A DNA stretch of 64,000 nt from Notospermus geniculatus (Eukaryota > Nemertea > Pilidiophora > Heteronemertea > Lineidae), in contig NMRB01000999.1 in NCBI GenBank assembly GCA_002633025.1, positions 82,666 to 146,665 of the forward strand. The letters run 5' to 3'. Below the pieces are notes generated by a model. The model did not search any database and had not been told where the DNA came from. It saw only the letters and a program-made list of their open reading frames with translations. Position numbers and translations under genes: made by a program. The first letter of the stretch is position 1; each line of letters opens with the position of its first letter. This document shows, piece after piece, positions 28,244 to 39,510 of this stretch.

Positions 28244-29089
28244 ATCACAATAATAAAACGGAATCGAATCAAAATTCACTGACGTACGAGCGAAGGTCCA
28301 TACCAGATGTTACAACCAATTCCGTGATGGTAATGGCAATATTCATAAATGATGCTATACCTGAACTCATTGATGCATATGCATCGTTTGCTGAAAGTTT
28401 GTGCCCTTGGCCTCAGTGAAGTTTCTGTGGCAACACGAATATGCCGTACATCGATGATCATAACGCCCATTGCCGTACAACCAATATATACGTATTCATT
28501 ACACAGGTCATTCCGTTTATGTCAAGTGCGACTTGTGTGCATGGATTATAAATCGAACATTGGCATTAGCGCTAAACCTGTAAAAACGGTGGCTGTTTTA
28601 ATAAATCCTTTCACAACTGGCACTACATTGGGGAAAATTTCCCATTAGTGCAGATTAATAAAAAATGTCATGACTTTAAGCTAATGGTATCATCCGAATG
28701 TGCTCTTTGAGAGCTTTCCTAAGGCCCCATTGCAAAAGTCTGCTCAGGGTAAAAATACAAGCTGCATATGACCATGAAGGCTAATGCTGATGTCAGGTCA
28801 CACTGCGATTGCCTGCACTACGACGGAACAGTCGGCATCAGGCGTCGCAATCATGGTCAGGTCACAAAAATGAAAATGTGTGTGAGTCAGGTCGCCTGCG
28901 AATGGATTACGCCCATTGGGATGACACAGGTTAAACTCTTGCGATTCGTGATCTTTTTGATCGGTGACTGATCCCAATCGTCGTAACTGAGACGCAGCTG
29001 CAGTCATGTCATGCCATATCGGCGACTGATTTGTTCCACGCGGTCGTGCCTCAGACGCAAAGTGATCCAGAAAAGTCAGTCTGCGCCTG
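28244..29089. other. Intergenic with TGATGTCAGGTCAC repeats
   Basis: Contains GATGTCAGGTCACACTGCGA near 28790 and partly complementary GTCAACCTGACAT near 29107, suggesting a diverged TIR element. No gene seen. Confidence 0.4.
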
Positions 29090-29935
29090 TTCTGTGCCAT
29101 CGCAAGGTCAACCTGACATAGCCATTAGACTCTTTGGCAGATAAGTTTCAAACTACTGGCCACATTTGTGGCCTTCATAGTTCTGATGTTTTGATACACT
29201 CATTATGATGGACTTGACATGAAGACATCTTTGTGATGTTAAAGTGCATTGAGGAGGTGGTCCAGACTTGGCAATGTCCTATGGAAATTGACCGATGGGC
29301 CTGCTGTCGTCTGCTGGCCAGTTATCAATTATAATCGTCTTATGCTTGTTGAACAATTCAGATGCACAGCGATGATCATTCGCCCATTATCTTGTCCCGA
29401 ATACTACAGATCGATCGGAGAATCTCCTATTACCTCGGTTCTGCCTGTCACCTGGATTACTTGAATGATCGATAGTAATCCCATGATCGCCCTCACCTGA
29501 AGCTATTAACTGTTCTGTGCCATCGCAAGGTCAACCTGACATAGCCATTAGACTCTTTGGCAGATAAGTTTCAAACTACTGGCCACATTTGTGGCCTTCA
29601 TTAAGTTCTGATGTTTTGATACACTCATTATGATGGACTTGACATGAAGACATCTTTGTGATGTTAAAGTGCATTGAGGAGGTGGTCCAGACTTGGCAAT
29701 GTCCTATGGAAATTGATCGATGGGCCTGCTGTCGTCTGCTGGCCAAGTTATCAATTATAATCGTCTTATATTTGTTGAACAATTCAGATGCGCAGCGATG
29801 ATCATTCACCCATTATCTTGTCCCGAATACTACAGATCTATCGGGGAATCTCCTATTACCTCGGTTCTGCCTGTCACCTGGATTACTTGAATGATCGATA
29901 GTAATCCCATGATCGCCCTCACCTGAAGCTATTAC
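29090..29935. repeat. Tandem duplication, about 421 bp unit
   Basis: TGTTCTGTGCCATCGCAAGG at about 29090 and 29511 each start a copy running to CCCTCACCTGAAGCTATTA. A shorter TGTTCTGTGCCATTGCAAG fragment is at about 30179. Confidence 0.85.
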
Positions 29936-30532
29936 ATCCCTCCATTGAACCAATCCATTGCCTCTTGGATCATTTGTAATTGCCTAGTCAGTCGGGCACA
30001 ACCGTCAGGTTGTCTGATAATCAGAGTGGTGCAGTGTAGTTGAATGAACTGGTGTGTGTCCCTCCAAATGTTGGTGGTTGACCTGTCTGAAATGATGGTT
30101 TAGGTCTGCACCCGTATTGGTGACTCATTGCGGTTGTGGCACACAAGCAAAGTGAACCAGAAAAGTCAGTCGCCGCCTGTTCTGTGCCATTGCAAGTTCA
30201 ACCTGACATCAGTGCGAAGCTGGGGACACATACAAACGTTTATCGCATTGCGATTGTCGCGTCAGTCTGTTTATTGCGATGAACGGACGTCAACAATGTG
30301 ATGACCATGACACATAAAAGCGTCAAACTGATGAAAAGTCCTTTTGCTGCCATGTACGTGACATGGTTGAAGTGAGGGCTTTCCCAATTTTATGTCATAA
30401 AATGGAATCCCCCTGCGTTTAACGCACTCGTTAATCGCAAAAATTGAGCTATGTTAAAAAACTGCGATCATCGGATGCGGTAAAGGAAACTGATAATGGT
30501 TGCCAGAGGTATGTGACACAGACAATGGTTTA

Positions 30533-30833
30533 CCATACAGTACAGGTCACAATTGACATCCCTAAATTCGCGTAAGTTACTCGTAAGTCACTCGTAACTT
30601 ACGCAACTACTCGTGAGCTATGTTACGCGCAACTTACGAGGTGAGTTACGTGGGGAGTTACGCGAATTTTGCTAGCTACGCAGTGATTTACGAGACGAGT
30701 TACGCGATTTTGGCGCGTTACGCGGTGATTTACGCGAAACCAAAGCCGTGAGTTACTCGTAAGTTACGCATAACTTACGAGTAACTTACTCGAAGCTGTT
30801 GGGATGTCAATTGTGACCTGTACTGTATGTCCA
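30533..30833. mobile_element. TIR element packed with TTACG motifs
   Basis: CATACAGTACAGGTCACAAT at the left is mirrored by ATTGTGACCTGTACTGTATG at the right. The inside is a mass of CGTAAGTTAC, GTAACTTACG, GAGTTACG and related boxes in both orientations. No coding capacity. Confidence 0.75.
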
Positions 30834-31610
30834 AAACCGTTCCGACAGACGCGATGACCGGAAACGTTTAACGGATGCAACAAACGCTGATAATGTAAAA
30901 TCTGAGTGATTAGGGCCTACATTTCTTTCTTTATCTCTTGGAGTTTTTTTGGTTCATCCGGGTTTTGCTGTGACGGGTCACATATGGTTGTCGGAATCCC
31001 GCTCCTACATGTACTCTGAATGGTAGAATGGAAGGACGAACTCTGTTTTATACCCTTTATGAAAAGGTGCAAAAGATACAGCATAAGGCATCCTTCATTA
31101 TAATTTACCAGTAATACATTGAAGAAAGATATTGCCGTTTGGAGCCCGTTAGCACCAGTTTGTTGAAGATTAAACTTTGGATCTACCCATGATCTTAATC
31201 AAAATTATAAGAACTTCCCGTGGAAATATCAGACTTAATTGCGAATAAAGATTTTCAAGTTCGGGTATACAATATACCTCATTTCCTGTCTAGACAAGAT
31301 CCCAAACGGGCAATACCAGAAAACACCACCTGAACTCGATCAGTATTGTTCCGCCAACCGTATCAGATTGGTTCAGGATAGTTTAGGGAAGTCATTTTGA
31401 GTGACATGATTGATTACTTATTGATTTCCTGGAGATACTTCACCAAAGATGCTTGTCTCCATCACAGCTTATCTTCCTCAGTTCTTGTTCTTCGCTTTCA
31501 GTTTTAAGTAAAAAAGGTTTTACTAGTTGGAATCTTGAGACTTTGGCTGTTTTGCCTAGGCCATATTTCGACAGTGTGATTTTCTTCACATAGTCTTGTA
31601 AATACCAGGC
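30834..31610. other. Intergenic, nothing recognised
   Basis: No terminal repeats, ORF or RNA gene identified. Confidence 0.4.
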
Positions 31611-31614
31611 AGTC

Positions 31615-31930
31615 ACCAGGGGTCCATTCATAAACATACTTAAGTCAAAGTGTGATACTTATCTTTTGTGTTGAATAAAGGATAAGTGTCACACTTAGAC
31701 TTAAGTAGTTTTATGAATATGAGCCCAGGGTCCATATTCATTGATTCATAAACATACTTATGTCAAAGTATGATGCTTATCTTTTGTGTTGAGTAGTTTT
31801 ATGAATGTGGGCCCAGGATCCATATTCATCAACATACTTAGGTTTAAGTGTGATACTTATCTTTTGTGTTGAACAAAGGATAAGTGTCACACTTAGACTT
31901 AAGTAGTTTTATGAATGTGGGCCCAGAGGT
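31615..31930. mobile_element. Cluster of CATTCATAAAC...TTTATGAAT foldbacks
   Basis: Two full units and one truncated unit of a foldback with GTGTGATACTTATCTTTTGT and its complement ACACTTAGACTTAAG. The pieces around 31737-31813 lack one arm. Related to the larger 35279-36052 foldback by the ACTTAAG motifs. Confidence 0.65.
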
Positions 31931-32436
31931 GCAAGTTTTATCATGCATCCGATCATGGCAGTGTGATTAGAATTTGAAATTGCATGTGGGACTCCTTTGT
32001 TCATTGCATGAAGGTGAGGTTTCATTACATGTTTGTTCGGGTAAATTGGTTTGTTGGTGAAGATGTGCTTGATTCTCATGGTACATCAGCCATGGAAACG
32101 GTACTCGCTGTATTGCAAGATCAATAAACTGAGGGTAATTTCACATGCCTGGACGAACTCAGCCTGAGACGTTTGATTTCTTTGGGGGAATGCTAGAAGA
32201 TCTTCAAATCAGTAAGACAGTCTAGGGTGAGGCAGTGTTCCGGGCAATGATGTAGCCTAGATCTTCTTGAATTTGCTCAATAAACATTTCCAACAAAATA
32301 TATTTTACCGGGTAAGTCAGGTTCGTGCATAGAACAGAAATAAAAACACCATGTGTTCAGTCATGTCAGTATAGTAGTCATATTCACCTGGCCGCATGTT
32401 CACAGCGAGTCCAGCGTAAATTCTCATTTTGACTAT

Positions 32437-32585
32437 GGGCCGTATGCACCAAACGAAGATAATCTTCAACTCGGGTTGAGCCACAACTTTTCAATTGTTC
32501 GGGTTTACTGGGGTATGATCTGACAATGGAAAAGTTGTGGCTAAACCTGAGTTCAAGATTATCTTTGCTTGGTGCATACGGCCCT
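32437..32585. mobile_element. GGGCCGTATGCACC MITE, copy 1
   Basis: GGGCCGTATGCACCAAACGA at the left and TTGGTGCATACGGCCC at the right, with an inner AGTTCAAGATTATCTT pair. Other copies are 50801-50951, 50953-51112, 52610-52766 and 62358-62505. It sits directly at the left border of duplicate block 32585-34035. Confidence 0.8.
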
Positions 32586-34035
32586 ATGTGAATAGAGGAA
32601 ATTCATTGGTATCACATCTGCGTCACACAGCTATTCAAATACATGTTGTCCATGGTAATTTGTGTGAATTTATCGCCTGTCGGATCAATTTGTGGTACAC
32701 GTGGGAAATTGCAGCTCGTCTGATCTAATCTATAGTCTGGACCATACCTCTAGTTAATACGATCCACAAAGGACTGTTGGGCAAAAAAATGAGCTCATAG
32801 TATCCCGGCTGTTTTCAAGATTGGCAAGAACTTTGAAAAGACACATACAGCAATCATAATCTCCATAGCATTGCATACCAGTCGATTATGGTATCCTCAA
32901 TGACCTAATCAAAATGTCTATCATGTGTTGCTGCTGGTAACATTTGACGCCACATTTTGTTTTCACACCCCAGTTTTTCTGGCTGCACACTTCTGGAACA
33001 GTCCACATGATGACATGCCACATGTCAGGAGTCGCTCTGTGTCAGATCAGACCGACAATCACCTGCGCCACGACTGAACAGACGACATCAGGTGAAGGAA
33101 GAATGTCAAGTCACAAAACTCGTGTGCGCTCATCATGGAACAGGCAACACGGGAAATTGTAACCGTGTTCTTGTCACCTGCTCTACCATCGCCATGTTCT
33201 GGCATTCATATGACTTTTGTGATCAGAATTAGGACATGCCTGTAAAAAAAAGAACCAACAGGTTTTAAGCTGCTCATGCAACTTCTAAAAAATTCATGTG
33301 GAACACCAATGCTATAACTTGAATGAATTTAATTGCCCCGCAGATTGCAGTGTTGAAGTGCCGTTTGGCATGTGCATTGACTCACTACAACCTCGAGCTC
33401 TAGTGTGAATGAAATATTTACCAACACAACAGAAAGGAACTTTCAACCCTGTCTTGCACGGAAACATGTACCAAATGTGGTCAAGTCAAGTTGAAATGGA
33501 CACAAGATGGTACCTTGAGTCTCAGGGGCAAATAATGTAAAGCGAGATTAATGGTAACCAATAACAACCTGTTGTGTTGACACTCTCCATCTGCTGTTGA
33601 TTCTGGTCTGCTGGTTGTTGAGTGTCTGGGCCGGACAGAAAGATTAGTCAGAGGTGCAGCGGAAACACTGGTGCCTGTCACCTCGGTGGTTCTGGGTTGT
33701 TCTCAAGTGGCCCGGCCGTTTCTTCATGTGATATAGAGGGCGATTCTCTTCAGGGCCGTATTTAGTCGTGGGGCAGTTGCCCCCCAAAGCCAACCACAAA
33801 ACGTGATTTTCAGGCCTTGCCGTTTGAGGAGTGGGAGAGCGATTGCTCTCCTCAAGAACAATAGAGCCTTATTGTTCACGAGGAGAGCAATCACTCGATC
33901 CCACTCCTCAAACGGCAAGGCCTGATTTTCATGCGGATTTTNTACTGACTGTCAAAATGAAGCCGAAGATGCTATCTTACAAGATTTGTCTGGAAAGTGA
34001 TAGATCAATTGAGAAATTGCTAAATTTTAAAGGAA
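32585..34035 (+). repeat. 1.5 kb dispersed duplicate, copy 2
   Basis: Same block as 26111-27715, about 6.4 kb downstream. It is shorter because about 190 bp near the end is missing at an N (33942), and it has gained hairpin B. Confidence 0.8.
33811..33924. mobile_element. 114 bp mobile hairpin (copy B) with 9 bp duplication
   Basis: Ends CAGGCCTTGCCGTTTGAG and complement; loop arms AAGAACAATAG and the complement of GTGAACAATAA. TGATTTTCA occurs on both sides (33804-33812 and 33923-33931) but only once in the paralogous locus at 27358-27366. Stem sequence (AGTGGGAGAGCGATTGCTCT) is unlike that of copies A and C. Confidence 0.85.
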
Positions 34036-35278
34036 TAAGCCTCAAGCGATAGTCTTTAACCTGATAGTTGGATGGCACTTTACCAAAGACTCAATCTCAG
34101 TTTAAAAATGCCACCACATGACTTCCTTCAACATAATATCAACTTCCTTCCACCATGGCAATTAAGCTCGTCAATTTCATCTTAGATGTCCTCTGGCATG
34201 TCTTGATGGCGCATAAAAGTGATTACCATTTAATAGGCTCATTAATTGTCCTGGCAGCTTCTATCATTGGGCTTGACTGCACCGAGAAAACAATAAGTTG
34301 GAGGTGATTCTGTCAGCCTGTGATCGAGGTGTTGAATAACTGAGGGCATCTTCGTAGAAAATCTCTCAAAATGATGCTAAAATGTCTAAAAAAATTTGGT
34401 TGTCAAAAACATTTCTTTATCACTTTCCAGTATGTTGCAAGTTTTTGATCATTTAGAAAATTTCTTGATCTTTTGTTGCTTCATTCAGAAAATTTCTTGT
34501 CCTCTTCTGGATAAACATTTGGTTTCAGTCCAAATTCCTTAAAAACAGACATTTGTAAACACACACAAACTTTCACACGTACTCCTTAAAAACACAACAA
34601 TGCACAAACTTTCACATTCTTAAAAACCGATAATTCCACAAACTTTCACTCTCGTCCATCTCATGGGATCATCGATATCATGTTCTTAGTGATAATTACA
34701 TCAGTCGCAGGAACGGGTGTCTAATTTCACCTGTCGATTTCAAATCCAGCTGGGGCCTCTGCATCTTTTCCTCAGTAGCATAATGGCGTGTGTGTCAGGT
34801 TTCGTGTAGTCATGCCATCCTTAATACCACATGGTGCAAATCCTTCCACTCGTGTAACGAAGTCAACCGACTCAAAATATTGGTGATGTGTTGCATTGGA
34901 AATTGAAATAGTTTTGGCAACCTGATTTACCATTAAAAAATAAGGTACGTGTATGACACCCTTTGGTTGCCAAATGGATTCTCTCGAAGGCATTGGTAAC
35001 AAAAATGGTTCCTTTTTCAGCCTGTGCCTGAGTTGTGTTCTTTGTATTGGGTAGTGAAGGAAAAAGCAATGAAATCTTGAGCCATGGTAGACTGGTTGCC
35101 AAATGGTATACATGTTGTAGCCATGCAGTGTTGACAAAATGCTGTTAGCTCATTGTCCGAGAAGTTCTTCATCTTGGATGCCTGAAAAGGAAAGCTACAA
35201 ATTCTTGTAGCCAAACGGCAAATTTGTTTGTCAAATGGGATTTGTAGCCAATGGTGACAAATAGGTCTCTTTTTGAGC
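34036..35278. other. Intergenic, no gene seen
   Basis: Contains repeated CACAAACTTTCAC phrases at 34560-34650 and TTGCCAAATGG phrases at 34960-35240. Neither forms a clear element. Confidence 0.4.
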
Positions 35279-36052
35279 CCAGGGGCCATATGCATAAAAC
35301 TTCCTTAAGTTAAGTGTAAAACTTACCCTTAAAGTCTAAGGATTTCATTTTACCAAGTGGCATACTTAAGGTGTATGCATAAAACAAACTAAGGGCATAC
35401 TCAGCTAAGGGCAACCCTTAACTAATGTATTTCCGGGAATTGTGGTGTCAGCCAATGAAATTTCAGTATTCAAGGGGTTTCCCAGATTTCTTGAGTGTTG
35501 TACTTAAGGAAGGTTTCTCAAATGTAGGCTGCATGTACATGAACATGACTGCAGGCAATGCTGTAATGCACATTTTAGTATGTTAGGAACTGTGTAAAGT
35601 GGCTATTAACGGTGGAAAACAAAAAAGAGGTTACCAAATTGGTAGGACAGAAAGAGGATACATGGTCTGTCAAATCAAAATCCTTGGCACAGTTCAATGT
35701 TATCCCACCCACCCTATCCTAGCACATAATTTCCCCGGCCTATTTGGCTAGCATGCATTAAAAACAGCATGGATAGCATATTCCAACCTGTGCCTGCCAC
35801 AACTGTNTTGAGAAACCTTCCTTAAGTATAACACTCAAGAAATCTGGGAAACCCCTTGAATACTGAAATTTCATTGGCTGACACCACAATTCCTGGAAAT
35901 ACTTTAGTTAAGGGTTGCCCTTAGCTGAGTATGCCCTCAGTTTGTTTTATGCATACACCTTGAGTATGGCACTTGGTAAAGTGAAATCCTTAGACTTTAA
36001 GGGTAAGTTTTACACTCAACTTAAGGAAGTTTTATGCATATGGCCCCTGGTG
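35279..36052. mobile_element. Long-armed foldback element
   Basis: Arms of about 250 bp: AGGGGCCATATGCATAAAAC at the left mirrored by GTTTTATGCATATGGCCCCT at the right, pairing through TTCTTGAGTGTTGTACTTAA. The loop (about 35530-35808) is unique and contains an N. No ORF. Confidence 0.8.
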
Positions 36053-36875
36053 CTTAATCTTTTGTGCTGAACAAAGGATGTCACACTTAGACTTAGGCCT
36101 AAGTAGTTTTATGAATATGGACCCTGACTTGTAGTTCATTGTGGATGCCCAAAAAAGAAAGCAAGGAATTCATGTAGCCAAATGGCTAATTGGTTGCCAT
36201 ATGGGATAATCATTAGTCAATGGTGACAAGATGGCGACTTTCTTTAGCCATGCCTGAGCTTGGGTGCAAATAAAGCGAATGGCAAATGACAAATTAGAGC
36301 ATTGGTAGGCAGGTAGGAGAGGGTGACACATGTCTACTCTTTTTGCCCTGATATTTAAGTAAAAGTCTTTTCTCAGTCTTTTCTAGAGTTTCAGATTGTA
36401 AAGTTCCACTTGAAAAAGACCCCAGTTGGGGTCGAAAATTCGTGAATTCTGGAGATTGACTTCTTGCTTATTAAGTAAAAAAGGTTCTTTTGTGACAGAA
36501 ATAAATAGATGAATGGAAGGCATTGTTGTCCTGGAAAAGAATTATAACATGGCAGCATTGTCCAGGCGTACATAAAAATACAAGTGTGCTTTGAATTACA
36601 TTGATAACCATACATCAAACTATGGAGTGTAATTTCATTGAACATCTGTGCTCCGAGTGGTGTAATATGAGCCTATCGATAAAATCCCTGGTACCCAGGT
36701 GGAGATCATTCAACATTTGTCATTGGCTGATGATCATCATTGACGTAGGCCTGTTCCGTGTGACGCACATCCCAGCCAGGGTCGGTGGGATGTCTGGTGC
36801 GTTGGTGTGGGCGAGAATGTTGAAAATTAAGTTGATACAGCCCACACAGCCTTGGTGTTGGCATGGGGTTTCATA
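36053..36875. other. Intergenic, repeat fragments only
   Basis: A fragment of the CCCAGTTGGGGTCGAAAATT repeat lies near 36421-36440, related to 39424 and 54587/54715. No gene. Confidence 0.4.
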
Positions 36876-36993
36876 GGGTCATATGAATAAAGACTAGTAA
36901 ATGCTTTTACTTGAATTTTGCAATGCAAATGCACTAGGCAATGCTGTACAGATCTGAAGTAAAAGCATTTGCTAGTCTTTGTTCATATGACCC
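36876..36993. mobile_element. GGGTCATATGAATAAAGAC MITE copy
   Basis: About 118 bp, nearly identical to 37281-37398. Both are preceded by GGCATGGGGTTTCATA, so one probably arose by duplicating a larger block. Confidence 0.8.
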
Positions 36994-37280
36994 ATAGCAG
37001 GGTTATATCTAGGATTTCAGAAGGGCACGGTGCAAACTTTGTGAAAAGGGCACTTCAACCTAGAAAAGGGCACTTTTTGTTCGCGACATTTCTACTAACG
37101 GAATTTGAGAGGCTTGTCAGTTAAAAATGTCTTTATAACTCCAGTCAACAGCCAATTTAAGGCAGTTTCTCTAAGGTGATACGACCAAAAGGGACCATGG
37201 CAGAGGGTCTGGGAGGTACTAAAACCTAAAAAAAAAAAAAAAATTTTTTTTTTTAGGGGCAGATGGCATGGGGTTTCATA

Positions 37281-37398
37281 GGGTCATATGAATAAAGACT
37301 AGTAAATGCTTTTACTTGAATTTTGCAATGCAAATGCACTAGGCAATGCTGTACAAATCTGAAGTAAAAGCATTTGCTAGTCTTTGTTCATATGACCC
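37281..37398. mobile_element. GGGTCATATGAATAAAGAC MITE copy
   Basis: Same family and orientation as 36876-36993, about 405 bp downstream. An A-run/T-run sits between them at 37228-37255. Confidence 0.8.
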
Positions 37399-37454
37399 AT
37401 AGTTAAATGATGCTAATCTCATTAGAAAAGTTAAGTCAGATTTCAAATGATATG

Positions 37455-37582
37455 ACAATGCACTCGGGCCGCAATACAAAGATTGCAGCCTTCTCTACCA
37501 CATGAAGGATGGGTCCGACTGCAGATCGAACCTGGAACTTCAGAGGTGTCAGGCACTGATGTCTCCACTGCACCACTCAAGC
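37455..37582 (-). mobile_element. tRNA-derived SINE head
   Basis: On minus: A box TGGTGCAGTGG and B box GGTTCGATCTG at tRNA spacing. Same head as 51125-51200. It abuts the MITE at 37581. Confidence 0.7.
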
Positions 37583-37922
37583 CTAATTCATACTTCGACG
37601 CACGACCATCGTGGGCGACTGACACGTGACCTTGCATTGTGATGGCCTCCTCCGTACTTACCAGGGCCAATAATGCTATAGCGTCGGCCCTGACGGAAAA
37701 ATGAAATACAAACCAATACAAACCAAACCTTGCATTCGACGCCGACCCCGTCGTGCGATTTGGTCGGTGTCCGATCGCGAGGCTGTGATTACTTGAGTCA
37801 TTTCATAATAGATCGCCATCGTTAAAGTACGCTGGACTATGAATCAATTCCGCGAAGTCGGCGTCCACATTTAATCGCGCATTAGACGTCGATGGTCTTG
37901 CGTCGAAGTATGAACTAGGCTT
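37581..37922. mobile_element. AAGCCTA-TIR MITE, copy 2, with nested SINE tail
   Basis: CAAGCCTAATTCATACTTCG and CGAAGTATGAACTAGGCTT delimit it. A SINE tail (about 37640-37730, with GGGCCAATAATGCTATAGCG) is inserted with ACCTTGCATT on both sides. Confidence 0.75.
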
Positions 37923-38053
37923 CAGACAGCCCATAAGTGTGGAAGGAATTTGCAATTGGTGGTGACAATATAGCAGAGAGATTGGTATTTTTCTAACACT
38001 ATCTGTACAAATATGAGTAAATCGCATGTTTGCACAGTCTTGTTTATTTTGCG

Positions 38054-39418
38054 TTCTTGGTTTCCTTATGGTGTACTTTTCCACACTGCATCCCCGACAA
38101 GCCGGACCCGGACACAATTAGTGTGCATTGATCCCATTCCAGGCATTCATTGGTCATAATCGGGCATCGATCATAAAATGCACAGATGGTTTAAAATTGT
38201 TCTTAATGTTTTAACAAAAGTGCACCGCTGTATTTTAACGGAAGTGTTTGAAAACCTGAGTCGTGGATTCTGGACTCGCAGCTTGCAGTCCAACCTGAGA
38301 CGCTTGACCCAAACAATTAGGCCTAATTCACATTACACTACAGATATTAGCAAGGCCTGTGTTATTATAGCAATCAGCCAACACAGCAATCACTTTTATG
38401 GTTTCATGTTTTGGTCACAGTTTGTATTTTGACCATGTTTTTGGCTCGATTGAGCCACTTCTTTGGCAAACACATTTGTCCAAAGGCTAAGAATCCATTC
38501 ACATGTTTTTCGAGTGGTGCAATGCCGCATCCTTTGTTCGTGACCAACGCTGCGGAAACAAACAATGCTTTTGAGTGTTTGCTGCTCGAAAATCGGGTGA
38601 ATGGACAGCCAACCTATTAAGGACACAACAGATAATAAATAGCCTTAATTGCATAATGCTGTTTAATCATTTGACAAGATTGCCCTTCTGCCTTTCCCAG
38701 CCTAGCCTATAGTGTCCTGCCATGTCCTGCTATGCTTTTAGTAGTAGATAATACATTTGAAGTAGGTGCATGCTAGGTCCCCATGCTTTGGTTTTGGAGA
38801 TGTAGCTGTGACTGTTTTGGTCCAAGTGAGATATGACATCGGAGAGTTTCAGAAATTCTTTTGAGATATCAGATGAACTATGGAATTGGAGGTAGGGAGA
38901 CATTGACGCTGTCCAAAATTTTCATCGGAATTTGTTGTTGTGGGACAGGTTTCCTTTCATAGAACTGCGGGTAGGGTCCTCTCCAGTTCAGGAATTTGTA
39001 AAATGTGCAAGTTTTCTTGAGGTTCGGTGGGCATTAAAGGGAATGTCGGTGGGCATTAAAGGGAATGTCGGTGGGCATTAAAGGGAATGTGCAAGTTTTC
39101 TTGAGGTTCGGTGGGCATTAAAGGGAAGTACATGTAGTTGCTGCAGTAAAAAATGACACTAAGAATAATAATTTCGTGGCCCACAAAATCCAATGATACT
39201 AAGAATAATTTCATGGCTCACGAAATTTACAATTTCAAAACTACAAATTTTGTATTTTAGCCGATTACATCCCAAGGTAAGTCTACATTTGCAGTTAACC
39301 GTGTTCTAAATGCTATTCGAAGGCAGCAAAGCCACAGCAATTGTGCAATATGCTTTTAGTAGGCAATAAATTTCCGATGGGAATATAGAAATTGATTCAA
39401 GATGGCGACGTTTGAATC
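38054..39418 (+). repeat. 1.4 kb tandem duplicate, copy 1
   Basis: Block from TACTTTTCCACACTGCATCC to GGCGACGTTTGAATCTC, repeated next door at 39511-41280. It holds a short triplication of TCGGTGGGCATTAAAGGGAA (39025-39125) and the empty TTAA site (38235-38238) filled by a MITE in copy 2. Confidence 0.8.
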
Positions 39419-39510
39419 TCAGGTTGGGGTCGAAAATTCGCAAACACTCTGGAAATTGCCTTTTTATTTATCATATATTGTGTGTCAATTTTTGTGCTTT
39501 TCATCTCCTT

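Noticed and set aside
26111-34035. LTR retrotransposon (two 1.5 kb direct repeats starting TG)
   Set aside because: No gag, protease, reverse transcriptase or integrase between them, no CA end and no clear target duplication; the blocks contain MITEs and SINE heads.
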